DNA from: an uncultured Pelagibacteraceae bacterium
GTDB taxonomy: Bacteria > Pseudomonadota > Alphaproteobacteria > Pelagibacterales > Pelagibacteraceae
Direction: 5' to 3'
DNA: 64,000 nucleotides
Assembly: GCA_902568235.1 (NCBI GenBank)
Contig: CACFPS010000003.1
Location: 62,001-126,000 of the forward strand
Numbering within the stretch: the first letter of the stretch is position 1; each line of letters starts with the position of its first letter. Both the position numbers and the translations under genes were made by a program. The notes under the pieces were generated by a model. The model was not told where the DNA came from, did not search any database, and saw only the letters and a list, made by a program, of their open reading frames with translations. This document shows, piece after piece, positions 32,517-42,845 of this stretch.

Positions 32517-34282
32517 TAGACTAATGTTTTTCCTTTGCCGGTAATTTTTTTTTCTTTTTGATCTTTGGGACCCAATAACATCTGATTATGCGGCTTTCCC
32601 GAAGGTATCATTGGAAAACAATTTTCCTGTTTGTCTACCCTGCAATCAAAAATTACGGGTCGATCAGTATTCAACATTTCAATGATTTTATCATCTAATT
32701 CTTCCGGTGTTTTTGCTCTTAGTCCTACACAACCATAAGCTTCTGCTAATTTTACAAAATCTGGAAGCGCTGCGGTATAACTTTCAGAATAATTTTTATC
32801 ATGAAGCAATTCTTGCCATTGTCTAACCATACCCATGTATTCATTATTTAAAATAAATATTTTAATAGGCAAGCTATATTGGACTGCAGTTGACATTTCC
32901 TGCATTGTCATAAGAACAGATGCTTCACCTGCAATATCAATTACTAATTTATTTGGATGAGCTACCTGAACTCCAACCGCAGCAGGCAATCCATATCCCA
33001 TTGTTCCTAAACCTCCTGAGGTCATCCATCGATTAGGTTTATTAAATTTATAATGTTGCGCTGCCCACATTTGATGCTGTCCAACTTCCGTTGTAATATA
33101 AGTATCTTTATCTTTGGTAAGCTCATACAATCTTTCAATTGCATATTGTGGTTTAATTGTTTCTTCACTAACAATATAATCTAAAGATTTTTTCGCTCTC
33201 CATTTTTGAATTTTTTGCCACCAACTTGATATCTTTTGCTTGTTTGATTTTATCAATTTAGGTTTTGTTTTCTTTAATGTTTTTAGAATAGAAGAGATTG
33301 CTGCCTTAACATCACCAACGATTGCCAAATCTACTTTTACATTTTTATTAATTGATGATGGGTCAATATCAATATGCACTTTTTTAGATCTTGGTGAAAA
33401 TTCATCAATTTTACCTGTAATTCGATCATCAAATCTTGCACCAATATTTATCATTAAATCACAATCGTACATTGCATTATTTGCTTCATAAGTTCCATGC
33501 ATACCAAGCATCCCCAAAAATTGATTATCATCTGCTGGAAAAGATCCTAAACCTTGCAAGGTAGTTGTAATTGGAAAACCTGTGGTGCGAACCAACTCAC
33601 TTAATAATTCGCTTGCCTTAGGACCAGAATTAATCACTCCTCCTCCAGTATAAAAAATAGGTTTCTTTGCTTTAGTCATTAACTTAATTAGTTCATCAAT
33701 ATTATTTTGAGAAAAATGATTGTGTGATCTGCCGTTTAATTTATTTGGTTTTTTATATTTTTTGTAAACAGTTTTTTGAAACTGAATATCTTTAGGAATA
33801 TCAATTAACACAGGGCCAGGTCTTCCATTGGTAGCAACCTCGAAAGCATTGTGAACAATTTTTGCAAGGTCTTTAACATCTTTTACTAGCCAGTTATGTT
33901 TTGTGCACGGTCGAGTAATGCCTGTTGTATCGCATTCTTGAAATGCATCTGTTCCGATTAAATGAGTGGGTACTTGTCCCGATATACAAACTATAGGAAC
34001 AGAGTCCATGTAAGCATCTGTTAGTGCTGTTACAACATTGGTTGCTCCGGGACCTGAGGTTACCAATACTACACCTGGCTTACCAGATGATCTTGCATAA
34101 CCTTCTGCGGCATGGCCTGCTCCTTGTTCATGTCTAACTAGAATATGTTTAATAGATTTAAAATTTTGTAATTCATCATATATTGGCAGAACTGCTCCAC
34201 CAGGATAACCAAAAATATAATCTGTGCCTTGATCTACAAGACACTTAAATAAAATTTCTGCTCCTGAATATAATTTTGACAT
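32516..34282 (-). CDS. ilvB: Acetolactate synthase large subunit
   Basis: ThDP enzyme; GYPGGAVLPIYDEL, VLVTSGPGATN, NEYMGMVRQWQELL. Confidence 0.96.
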
Positions 34283-34333
34283 TTGTCCAATCTAGCTGAA
34301 GTTGTGCTCATTGGTCAAGTTAAAGAGACTAAA

Positions 34334-35242
34334 TTATATTTTTTTTAAAAATTTTTTTAGATCTTTTGGTTTTAATTTTTGCCAATTAATCATTTGACCC
34401 CTTGCCCAGGTACTTTGTCTTTTGGCATATTGTCTAGTTTTTATTGAAATTTTTTCAATAATATCTTTTTTTTGAGTTTTTTTTCTTAAATATTCATCTA
34501 TTTCAGATATTCCTATCACTTTAATTGAACTATTATCTTTCTTCACTTTTAATTTTAAGAACCTTCTTGCTTCATTAACAGCTCCTTTTTCAAACATTTG
34601 AGAGGTCCTTTTTGAAATTCTTTTAATTAAATCTTCTCTAGGAAAATCTATATAAATTTTTAAAAAATCATCTTCTAAAAATTTAGATTTAGTATTTTTA
34701 AACCAATCAATTAAAGATTGTTTTGTATAAGATTTTACTTCATATGCTCTTAGTGATCTTTGAATATCTGTTTCTGAAATTCTATTTTTGATAGAGGGGT
34801 CAATCTTAATAAGTTTTCTATAAAATTTTTTTTGACCAATTTTTTTTTGTATCTGTCTTAATTTATATCTAAATTTAAAAGGTATTTTTGGAATTTCAGC
34901 AAATCCTTCGGTCAGTGCTTTAAAATATAAACCTGTGCCACCTACTAAAATTGGAGTTTTATTTTTTTTTTTAATTACCTCAATTTTTTTATAAACAAGC
35001 TTTAACCATTCTCCTGTTGAAAACTTATCTTTGACACTTTTAAATCCAAATAAATGGTGTTGAATTTTTTTTTTATCTTTTGCTGTTGGTCTCGAAGTTA
35101 AAATTTTAAGCTCTTTGTAAACTTGCATACTATCGGCATTAATAATTTCTCCTTTTATTTTTTTTGCAAGTTGGACTGAAAATTTTGTTTTACCTGATGC
35201 CGTTGGTCCTGCAATTAGAATTATTTTGGACTTAAGGTCCAT
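34334..35242 (-). CDS. miaA: tRNA dimethylallyltransferase
   Basis: IAGPTASGKTKFSVQLAK, INADSMQVYKEL, RQYAKRQSTW. Confidence 0.96.
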   Translation of the reverse strand: MDLKSKIILIAGPTASGKTKFSVQLAKKIKGEIINADSMQVYKELKILTSRPTAKDKKKIQHHLFGFKSVKDKFSTGEWLKLVYKKIEVIKKKNKTPILVGGTGLYFKALTEGFAEIPKIPFKFRYKLRQIQKKIGQKKFYRKLIKIDPSIKNRISETDIQRSLRAYEVKSYTKQSLIDWFKNTKSKFLEDDFLKIYIDFPREDLIKRISKRTSQMFEKGAVNEARRFLKLKVKKDNSSIKVIGISEIDEYLRKKTQKKDIIEKISIKTRQYAKRQSTWARGQMINWQKLKPKDLKKFLKKI

Positions 35243-36660
35243 TAATTTAATTTGACACCTATATATGTTCTTTGATTTTGATTGTTGTAGATAACAATTA
35301 ATAAAGTTTTTTCTTCGCTTCTTAGAGCGCGCTTAACAATATTATTTAGATCTTCTACTACATTAATTTTTCTCTTTTGAGCTTCGACAATAATATCATT
35401 AACTTGCAAGTTATTTATCGGACTATCTTTTTTAATATTTGTTATTACAACTCCTGTTGTTCCTTTGGGAAGATTTCGCTCTGCCACATCTTCTTTATCA
35501 AGTAATCTAACTGTAATTTTTAAGCCTTCTATAAAACTTTCCTTAGGCTTTTGTGTAACTGTTCCTTGTGTTTTGAAATCATCTGAAGTTTCTAATCGTC
35601 CAAGAATAATTTCTTTAACTGTATCTCTTTTATTTCTCCATATTTTTAATTTAACTTTTTTTCCCACTTCGGTCTCTGCAACTATTTTGGGCAATTCGCT
35701 CATTGTATTAATTAATTTTCCATCAAATTCTAAAATTATATCTCCTGCTTTTATTCCACCTTTCTCTGATGGGCTATTCTTAGCGACGCTTACTACTAAG
35801 GCTCCTCTTGGACTATCTAATTTTTCAACTTCAGCAATTTCTTTGCTCACAGTTTGAATTCTAACTCCTAACCAACCTCTTTTAGTTTCTCCAAATTCAA
35901 TAAGTTGTTTAATGACTTTTTTTGCACTATTTGATGGAATAGCAAAACCAATTCCAATTGATCCTGATTGACCAAGTATTGCCGTATTAATTCCCACTAC
36001 ATCGCCATCCATATTAAATAGTGGTCCTCCAGAGTTACCTTGATTTATTGAAGCATCTGTTTGAATGTAATCTTCGTATCTTGATAAACCAATGGTTCTA
36101 TTTCGTGCTGAAATAATTCCAGAAGTTACAGTTCCTCCTAGTCCAAATGGATTTCCAATAGCTATAACCCAGTCACCTATTCTAGCTTTATCTGAGTCTC
36201 CAAATTGAACTGGTACAAAATTTTCTTCTGATTGTATTTGTAATACTGCCAAGTCCATACCTGGATCTGATCCAAGTATTTTAGTCTCATATTCTTTGCC
36301 GCCATTCACTCTAACATAAACATCTTCGGCTCCTTGAATTACGTGATTGTTAGTTATTACTAATCCTTTTTCGTCAATAATAAATCCTGAACCTAAGGCG
36401 CTAGTTTTTCTCTCTTGGGGTTCACCTTTAAACATATCTTCAAAGGGTGAGCCTGGAGGAAATTGAAATGGGAAAGGATTAGTTTGCGTGGTGGTAATTG
36501 TTGTTGTTGTTGAAATATTTACAACTGAAGGCATTAATCTTTGAGCAAGGTCAGCGAAAGACGAAGGAATATCTTTTGTATTTGCTTTTGAATAAAAATT
36601 TAAAAAGACAATAAAAATTATTAAAAATTTAAAATGCTTTTTCATCCTTTTAAGTACCAA
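35242..36660 (-). CDS. DegP/Do-like periplasmic serine protease with two PDZ domains
   Basis: Catalytic TNNHVI, DLAVL, QGNSGGPLF. Confidence 0.94.
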   Translation of the reverse strand: MVLKRMKKHFKFLIIFIVFLNFYSKANTKDIPSSFADLAQRLMPSVVNISTTTTITTTQTNPFPFQFPPGSPFEDMFKGEPQERKTSALGSGFIIDEKGLVITNNHVIQGAEDVYVRVNGGKEYETKILGSDPGMDLAVLQIQSEENFVPVQFGDSDKARIGDWVIAIGNPFGLGGTVTSGIISARNRTIGLSRYEDYIQTDASINQGNSGGPLFNMDGDVVGINTAILGQSGSIGIGFAIPSNSAKKVIKQLIEFGETKRGWLGVRIQTVSKEIAEVEKLDSPRGALVVSVAKNSPSEKGGIKAGDIILEFDGKLINTMSELPKIVAETEVGKKVKLKIWRNKRDTVKEIILGRLETSDDFKTQGTVTQKPKESFIEGLKITVRLLDKEDVAERNLPKGTTGVVITNIKKDSPINNLQVNDIIVEAQKRKINVVEDLNNIVKRALRSEEKTLLIVIYNNQNQRTYIGVKLN

Positions 36661-36827
36661 ATAATAATAAATCCTATTATTGCAAATATCAGTCCACCTG
36701 TTCTTAGCTGACCATTATTTACTTCATTTAATTTTAGCAACATACTTTTCATTTTTGATGGAAATAAGGCGTATAAAATCCCTTCGATAAATAAGAAGAG
36801 ACCAAAAGCTATGATCAATTCCTTCAT
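36642..36827 (-). CDS. DUF2065-like small membrane protein
   Basis: 61 aa, FIEGILYALFPSKMKSML; between hflC and degP-like gene. Confidence 0.75.
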   Translation of the reverse strand: MKELIIAFGLFLFIEGILYALFPSKMKSMLLKLNEVNNGQLRTGGLIFAIIGFIIIWYLKG

Positions 36828-36839
36828 AATAATAAAAGA

Positions 36840-37709
36840 TTATTCTGACTTAGGTTTTATATTTCCAAAAAATTTAAAAAATTCACTATCAGGAGAAAGT
36901 ATTAAAGATGTTTCGCCACCTATTAACGCTTTTTCATAAGCTTGCATCGCCCGATAAAATGCAAAAAACTCTGGATCTTGACCGAAAGCATCTGCAAATA
37001 TTTTATTTCTTTGCCCATCGCCCTGACCTTTCATTATTTGTGATTGTTTCTCGGCATCTGCTAAAATAACTGTCACTTCTTTATCGGCGGTTGATGTGAT
37101 TGTTATTGCCATTTCTGCACCTTTCGCCCTAAATTCTTTAGCTTCTCTTTCTCTCTCGGTTTGCATTCTTCTATAAATTGCCTCACTATTTGCAGGAGGC
37201 AGGTCTGCTCGTTTAATTCTTACATCTACTATTTTGATACCAAATTTCTCAGCTTCATTATTTACTCCATCTTGAATTAAAGACATTTGCTTAGTTCTAT
37301 CTTCAGATAATAAAGTTTGTAATCTTTGAGTACCTAAAACACTTCTAATTCTTGAATTTATAATAGTGGATAATCTAGATCTTGCGACTCTTTCATTTCC
37401 TACTGAAATATAAAATTTTAAAGGATCAACTATTTGAAATCTTGCAAATGCGTCAACTATTAATCTTTTTTGATCTGATGCAATCACTTCTTCTGGGGGA
37501 GCATCTAAATTTAATATTCTCTTATCTAAAAATACAACATTTTGTATAAATGGAATTTTAAAATTTAAACCAGGTTTTAAAATAATTCTTTTTGGGTCAC
37601 CAAACTGAAGAACGATTGCTTGATTGATTTCTTTAACTATAAATATAGAGAAAAAAGCCGTTGCAGCAAAAATAATAATTAATGGTAAAATAATTTTTCC
37701 AGCTTTCAT
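36840..37709 (-). CDS. hflC: HflC band-7 protease modulator
   Basis: SPFH protein; VLQFGDPKRIILKPGLNFKIPFIQNV. Confidence 0.92.
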   Translation of the reverse strand: MKAGKIILPLIIIFAATAFFSIFIVKEINQAIVLQFGDPKRIILKPGLNFKIPFIQNVVFLDKRILNLDAPPEEVIASDQKRLIVDAFARFQIVDPLKFYISVGNERVARSRLSTIINSRIRSVLGTQRLQTLLSEDRTKQMSLIQDGVNNEAEKFGIKIVDVRIKRADLPPANSEAIYRRMQTEREREAKEFRAKGAEMAITITSTADKEVTVILADAEKQSQIMKGQGDGQRNKIFADAFGQDPEFFAFYRAMQAYEKALIGGETSLILSPDSEFFKFFGNIKPKSE

Positions 37710-38798
37710 TTAATTAACCTTTTTCTTTAATTCGGGCAATGGTAAATAAGGAACTACTCCTGATCCCGCATTCTTTTCTATTATCACCTTGTCTATATCT
37801 GCTAAAACTTTTTCCATCGTTTCTAAATACATTCTTTCTTGTGTTACCTCTTTAGCATTTTTGTATTCATTATAAATTGAAAGAAATCTGCTTGCTTCTC
37901 CCTCAGCTTTCGCAACAACTTCTTTTTTATAAGCTTCTGCTGCTTGTAAAATTTTTGCCGCTTCACCTCTTGCTCTCGGTATTACATCATTAGAATAGGC
38001 CTCTGCTTCATTCTTAGATCTTTCCATATCAGCTCTTGCAGCCTGTACATCTCTAAATGCATCAATAACTTGATCTGGAGGATCGGCTTTTTGAGTTTGA
38101 ACTTGAGTAATTTGTATACCTGAATTGTATTCATCTAAAATGTTTTGAATAATTTCTTGGGTATCTATCTCTATTTTTGATCTTCCTTCAGTTAAAATTG
38201 GTTGAATATCACTTCTTGCAATTACCTCTCTCATTGCAGTTTCTGCAGCAGCTTTAACAGTTCCTTCTGGATCTTGAATTTTAAATAAAAAATTACCCGC
38301 ATCTTTAATTACCCAGAAAACTGAAAAATCTATATTTACAATATTTTCATCACCCGTTAACATTAGGCTTTCTTCTGGAACATCGGCAACTCCTCCCCCC
38401 TGTGAAAATCCTGTATCTCTAGCTGATCTAAATCCAATATCCATTCTATTAACTTTTGTTACCTTTGGAGTTAATACGCTCTCAATTGGATATGGAAAAT
38501 GATAATTAAGTCCTGGTTGAGTTGTATTTACAAACTTGCCAAATCTTAAAACTACACCCTGTTCGTCAGGTAACACTCTATATAGGCCACTAAGCGACCA
38601 AATAACTAAAAGAATAATTAAACCAAATATTGCTGGCTTTGATCGACCTTTTCCTCCACCTGTAAATTTATTGATAAAATTTTGTATTTTTTTAACTACT
38701 TCATCTATATCCGGCGGAGTTGGGCCTCTTCTGAAGCCTCCATTTCCTCCTCCACCTGGAGGGCTACCCCACGGACTTTGATTTTTAAAATCACTCAT
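37710..38798 (-). CDS. hflK: HflK band-7 protease modulator
   Basis: Gly-rich N-terminus SPWGSPPGGGGNGGF, GVVLRFGKFVNTTQPGLNYHFPYP. Confidence 0.93.
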   Translation of the reverse strand: MSDFKNQSPWGSPPGGGGNGGFRRGPTPPDIDEVVKKIQNFINKFTGGGKGRSKPAIFGLIILLVIWSLSGLYRVLPDEQGVVLRFGKFVNTTQPGLNYHFPYPIESVLTPKVTKVNRMDIGFRSARDTGFSQGGGVADVPEESLMLTGDENIVNIDFSVFWVIKDAGNFLFKIQDPEGTVKAAAETAMREVIARSDIQPILTEGRSKIEIDTQEIIQNILDEYNSGIQITQVQTQKADPPDQVIDAFRDVQAARADMERSKNEAEAYSNDVIPRARGEAAKILQAAEAYKKEVVAKAEGEASRFLSIYNEYKNAKEVTQERMYLETMEKVLADIDKVIIEKNAGSGVVPYLPLPELKKKVN

Positions 38799-38850
38799 TA
38801 TGACATTGTATATAGTGTCTTTATAGCTAAAAACAAGCTAATGGTAATTT

Positions 38851-39675
38851 ATGGATGATAAAAAAATAGGTCTAAGTGACACAATGAAAGCAAAAACTGA
38901 GCCTAAACGCTTTAAAAAAAACCCTATTATAGGAACTAAGTTTACAATTGCTATTTCAAGTGCAAAAGGAGGCGTCGGTAAATCTACATTTGCAACAAAT
39001 CTTGCTTTGGCCTTAAAAAAGATTGGATGTAAAGTGGGCTTGCTTGATGCAGATATATATGGACCATCTTTACCAAAATTATTTTCAATTAATGAAAAGC
39101 CTGAAAGCGATGGACAGACTTTAAAACCAATTACAAAATATGATATTCAATGCATGTCTATTGGTTTCTTAACAGAAGAACAAACCCCAATGATTTGGCG
39201 AGGACCAATGGTAACTAGTGCTATTAAAACCTTTACTCAAAAAGTTAAATGGCAAGATTTAGATTTTATAATTGTTGATATGCCTCCAGGAACTGGAGAT
39301 ACGCAACTAACATTTGCTCAAGAAATTAATTTGGATGGAGTGATAATCATTTCAACTCCTCAAGAAATTGCTCTTCAAGATGTAAAACGTGGAATTAGAA
39401 TGTTTGATAAATTAAAAGTAAAAATAATCGGTCTTATAGATAACATGAGTTATTTTATTGGAGATGATGGAAAAAAATATTCTATTTTTGGAGAAGGGGG
39501 AGTTAAAAAAACTGCAGAAGAATTCCATAAAGAATTTTTAGGAGAAATTCCAATTAATCCTGAAATTGGAAAACTTGGTGATCTTGGTACTCCAATTGTA
39601 GAAAAAAAACCCGAACATGAAATTTCTAAAATTTATCTAGAATTTGCAGAAAAAATTAAATCAATTTATCTTTAA
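38851..39675 (+). CDS. Mrp/NBP35-type P-loop Fe-S carrier ATPase
   Basis: [42 protein letters not shown]. Confidence 0.93.
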   Translation: MDDKKIGLSDTMKAKTEPKRFKKNPIIGTKFTIAISSAKGGVGKSTFATNLALALKKIGCKVGLLDADIYGPSLPKLFSINEKPESDGQTLKPITKYDIQCMSIGFLTEEQTPMIWRGPMVTSAIKTFTQKVKWQDLDFIIVDMPPGTGDTQLTFAQEINLDGVIIISTPQEIALQDVKRGIRMFDKLKVKIIGLIDNMSYFIGDDGKKYSIFGEGGVKKTAEEFHKEFLGEIPINPEIGKLGDLGTPIVEKKPEHEISKIYLEFAEKIKSIYL

Positions 39676-40603
39676 GATTAAAAGCTTCCATTAACTCGTT
39701 CCATTCTCTTTTAGAAAGTCCAGAATCTTCCATCAAAACTTCTTCTCCTTTTATTAACTTTTTAATTATTAATTTACCCTTCGCAGATACTTCTGTGCCT
39801 CCAACTCGATAATCCATAAAAGCTTCATAAGTAATTGGAACCCATTTTTTTAATGTGTCTAACATTGCATCGGCATATGCTCTAATTTCATATTGAGCAT
39901 GATGATCTGCTCTAAGTCTTAAAAAATTCATTAAATTTAGTAAATCTGTTTTCCAATACCACTGGGTATAAGTGTTTAAAGTTAAGTTCATTCTTGCAAG
40001 TTCTCTTGCTAAACCAATTTCGTTTTTATCAATTATTGAACCATCAAATCTCTCATTCAGCATTTCTTCATAATTGCTATAAGTTCTTTCTGCATCAGTT
40101 TTGAGCAATTTCAAAACTTTTTTTGCCTGTTCGCCTTCAAGAACATCTCCCCTTCCTTGTCTGTTACTTTGTGATTGTGCAGCTAAATTTTCCTGAGCTG
40201 GTAAATAAAATTCTTTATCTAAAATTGAATATCTGGCAGAATACTCATTAACATTTGCCGTTCTATGTCTAATCCATTGTCTAGCAATAAATATTGGAAG
40301 TTTAACATGGTATTTAATTTCACACATTTCAAAAGGAGTGCTGTGCCAATGTCTCATTAAATACTTTATTAAGCCCGCATCAGTATTTACCTTTTTTGTG
40401 CCTTTTCCATAAGAAACTCTTGCCGCTTGAACAATAGACGTATCATTTCCCATGTAATCAACCACTCTTATGAATCCGTGATCTAAAATTGGTAAAGCTT
40501 CATACAATATTTTTTCAAGCTCAGGAGCGGTAACTCTTTTGGTGATATTTTCTTGAGATTGTTGATCTTTTATTTCTTGTGCTTGCTCTTTTGTTAATTT
40601 CAT
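39656..40603 (-). CDS. thyX: Flavin-dependent thymidylate synthase
   Basis: ThyX motif [14 protein letters not shown]. Confidence 0.95.
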   Translation of the reverse strand: MKLTKEQAQEIKDQQSQENITKRVTAPELEKILYEALPILDHGFIRVVDYMGNDTSIVQAARVSYGKGTKKVNTDAGLIKYLMRHWHSTPFEMCEIKYHVKLPIFIARQWIRHRTANVNEYSARYSILDKEFYLPAQENLAAQSQSNRQGRGDVLEGEQAKKVLKLLKTDAERTYSNYEEMLNERFDGSIIDKNEIGLARELARMNLTLNTYTQWYWKTDLLNLMNFLRLRADHHAQYEIRAYADAMLDTLKKWVPITYEAFMDYRVGGTEVSAKGKLIIKKLIKGEEVLMEDSGLSKREWNELMEAFNLKDKLI

Positions 40604-40673
40604 TAATTAATTTTGTTAATTTTCGTTGAATCTTTGAATTATGGTTTTATATTAAACTAGTTGGTTTTCCAAC

Positions 40674-40918
40674 TATGACGATAAACGAATTTCGTAATAA
40701 CCATTACGGACGTGGGGGCAGTACCCACCACCTCCACCAATTTCAACTTATGGGGGTGAATTAGGATCGACGGGTGTCTAAAAGTTGTTCTTTCGTCCGG
40801 TATTGTTCCGCCGTGATGGGCTAATTTATAAATGCTAACGAAAGTTACGCACTTGCAGCTTAATTAATTTATTAATTAAGTTACGGGGTTCGGGGCACCT
40901 GGCAACAGAACGCCCCTT
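40674..40918 (+). ncRNA. ssrA: Permuted two-piece tmRNA: acceptor piece ends ...CACCTCCACCA at 40739; coding piece starts GGGGGTG at 40752
   Basis: 7-bp acceptor stem GGGGGTG/CACCTCC plus CCA, T-arm-like GTGGGggcagtaCCCAC, AGGATCGACGGG tmRNA 5' motif, tag ORF GCTAACGAAAGTTACGCACTTGCAGCTTAA = ANESYALAA*. The 5' boundary of the acceptor piece is approximate. Confidence 0.9.
40892..40918 (+). repeat. tmRNA-tail repeat copy 1 (in tmRNA): ggggcacctggcaacagaacgcccctt
   Basis: Identical to 41757-41783. Confidence 0.95.
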
Positions 40919-40938
40919 AAAAAAAAAGTAAAATAATT

Positions 40939-41145
40939 ATGTCAAATATAATTCCTATTATTTTAGTTGTAGTAATGATTATTATTGCTGCATTTTTTAG
41001 AGGTTTGCTATGGGAGTATGGAAGAAGATTTGGTGATAAATATTATAGTTTTATTAAAAACGATGCCTGGAGAGAATGGTTTGGCGTTGCAACTTTGGTT
41101 GCAATAATTTGGGGTGGTGGTGCTATTTTGTTTCAACTAATTTAG
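40939..41145 (+). CDS. Small membrane protein of unknown function
   Basis: 68 aa ORF with TM segments at both ends. Confidence 0.6.
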   Translation: MSNIIPIILVVVMIIIAAFFRGLLWEYGRRFGDKYYSFIKNDAWREWFGVATLVAIIWGGGAILFQLI

Positions 41146-41160
41146 GATGTAGTTGAAACA
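41129..41160. terminator. Perfect 11-bp inverted repeat between convergent small ORFs
   Basis: TGTTTCAACTA-atttaggatg-TAGTTGAAACA; no long T tract. Confidence 0.45.
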
Positions 41161-41177
41161 GGAAACCTCCTTACTGA

Positions 41178-41405
41178 TTAATAATGTTTTTTTTTTCGTT
41201 CTTTTCTCCAAAGTATAAAAAATAACAGAATTAGTGCTGGTTGCAAAAAAACAAAAATAATAATGTTTATCGCCTCATATGATATTCCTATTAAATTTGC
41301 CAAATCAACCAGAACTATTACACAAACTTTAAAAACAAAGTCTATTAATTCAAACCCTGAATTTCCCATACTATTGTAAGCATCTATATATTTGCTCATA
41401 TTCAA
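41178..41405 (-). CDS. Small membrane protein of unknown function
   Basis: 75 aa, hydrophobic, no overlap with better ORFs. Confidence 0.55.
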   Translation of the reverse strand: MNMSKYIDAYNSMGNSGFELIDFVFKVCVIVLVDLANLIGISYEAINIIIFVFLQPALILLFFILWRKERKKKHY

Positions 41406-41493
41406 AATATAATATTTTTTTCTAAAAAGTATTGTCCAAATTTACAATTTTTCTTGGACAAGAACTTATTTAAATAAACCTTATATTAAAATC

Positions 41494-41733
41494 ATGATTA
41501 AAAATAAAATAAACAAATGGATCTTGTTTTTATATTTTTTAACTTTAGGTAACTATGCACATGCAAGAGTTATAAATGTCAACTCTTGCCCAGTTCCTTT
41601 TGACTTTACAGTCGCAGACTTTTGTGTGTTAAGTACAATTGGAATGTGGATTGCGGTTCCATTAATAATCTTTGCAGTTTATGTTGGTTTCGCCTTGTTT
41701 ACAGGAATAATAAGAAGTATATTTTCAAGATAA
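41494..41733 (+). CDS. Small membrane/secreted protein of unknown function
   Basis: 79 aa with N-terminal signal-like and C-terminal TM segments. Confidence 0.55.
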   Translation: MIKNKINKWILFLYFLTLGNYAHARVINVNSCPVPFDFTVADFCVLSTIGMWIAVPLIIFAVYVGFALFTGIIRSIFSR

Positions 41734-41756
41734 TTTAGTTAGGTGCCCTTAATAAT

Positions 41757-41783
41757 GGGGCACCTGGCAACAGAACGCCCCTT
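41757..41783 (+). repeat. tmRNA-tail repeat copy 2
   Basis: 27/27 identity with 40892-40918. Confidence 0.95.
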
Positions 41784-41828
41784 CTCATTAAATAAGTAAA
41801 GTGAATCAATATTAATTTGGTTTAGCGC

Positions 41829-41849
41829 AGCATACACTTTAGCATACAC
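41829..41849 (+). repeat. Paired direct repeat agcatacac, 12-bp period
   Basis: AGCATACACtttAGCATACAC. Confidence 0.8.
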
Positions 41850-41878
41850 CTTACAAAAAAAATTGGTTAATATAATTT

Positions 41879-42319
41879 ATGAAAGAATTAAAAATTATTA
41901 CATTAATTTTAAGTATTTTTTTTTTCACAAGTGATTTAAAAGCAAGTGCAAATCAATCTAAACCATTGTGGAAACAAGTTTCTGAATTAACTTGTAAAGG
42001 TGAATTTAGAATGGATTGCGCCAATGGAGATTGTACTAAAGGTGATTCAACGGCACTTTGGAAAATTGATTTTTTAAATAATTCTGTAATTTATATGAAT
42101 CACGATTTTAAAGAAAAGATTCATAGTAAGATTCATAAATTTTACGACATTATAAATAAATCATCAAATACTATTCATTTTGGTACGAGAATGATGTCAT
42201 TTGAAATAGATTTTTTGAAAAATTTGAAAGATGGTATTCCAAGTGTTGTTCTTGGAGTAACCATGTACGAAGAATATATGGATATCAATTCAACTTATTT
42301 TAAATGTTTCCCATCATAA
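41879..42319 (+). CDS. Secreted protein of unknown function
   Basis: 146 aa with signal peptide MKELKIITLILSIFFFTSDLKASA. Confidence 0.6.
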   Translation: MKELKIITLILSIFFFTSDLKASANQSKPLWKQVSELTCKGEFRMDCANGDCTKGDSTALWKIDFLNNSVIYMNHDFKEKIHSKIHKFYDIINKSSNTIHFGTRMMSFEIDFLKNLKDGIPSVVLGVTMYEEYMDINSTYFKCFPS

Positions 42320-42384
42320 AAATTTCAAGCAAACAGAACATACACTTTAGTTGGTAGCAAAAATTGAATTCTTAGATAGTTTTT

Positions 42385-42720
42385 CTATTTATCTTTTTTC
42401 CCTGGCATAAAAAAAAGATAAAGTTCAAATAAAATATTTACTATTGGAACAAAAAGAAGAAGAAATGCAAAACGATTTACTTCTAAATCATTTAATCTTC
42501 TGCAAATATTTGGGATAAGAAGAAATACGCCAAAAAAGAAAATTATCTGGAATAAAGATGGAAATCCACCCCAAAGAAAATCAAAAGTTAAAGTGTATAT
42601 AAAATAACCTACTGCTACAAAAATTATTATACCTATAGTAGTAAAAATAAAATCTAATCTTCCTGCTTTTTCAGAAAAAGAAAATATATTTATAAATCTA
42701 TGTTTAATACATTTAATCAT
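42385..42720 (-). CDS. DUF805-like membrane protein
   Basis: AGRLDFIFT...NICRRLNDLEVN resembles the DUF805 pattern GR.(E/D)F ... RRLhDl. Confidence 0.65.
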   Translation of the reverse strand: MIKCIKHRFINIFSFSEKAGRLDFIFTTIGIIIFVAVGYFIYTLTFDFLWGGFPSLFQIIFFFGVFLLIPNICRRLNDLEVNRFAFLLLFVPIVNILFELYLFFMPGKKDK

Positions 42721-42758
42721 TTTAAGTTTATTTCCTTATAGCAGAATTTTACAAAAAG

Positions 42759-42780
42759 AGCATACACCTAGAGCATACAC
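42759..42780 (+). repeat. Paired direct repeat agcatacac, 13-bp period
   Basis: AGCATACACctagAGCATACAC; same 9-mer as 41829-41849. Confidence 0.8.
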
Positions 42781-42823
42781 TTTTCACTTATTTGTTATTA
42801 AATATAGTAAGTAAATAAAGGAA

Positions 42824-42844
42824 CCCGGATACAGAACGCCCCTT
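42824..42844 (+). repeat. tmRNA-tail repeat copy 3 (degenerate): cccggatacagaacgcccctt
   Basis: ACAGAACGCCCCTT shared with copies 1 and 2. Confidence 0.8.
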
Positions 42845-42845
42845 T

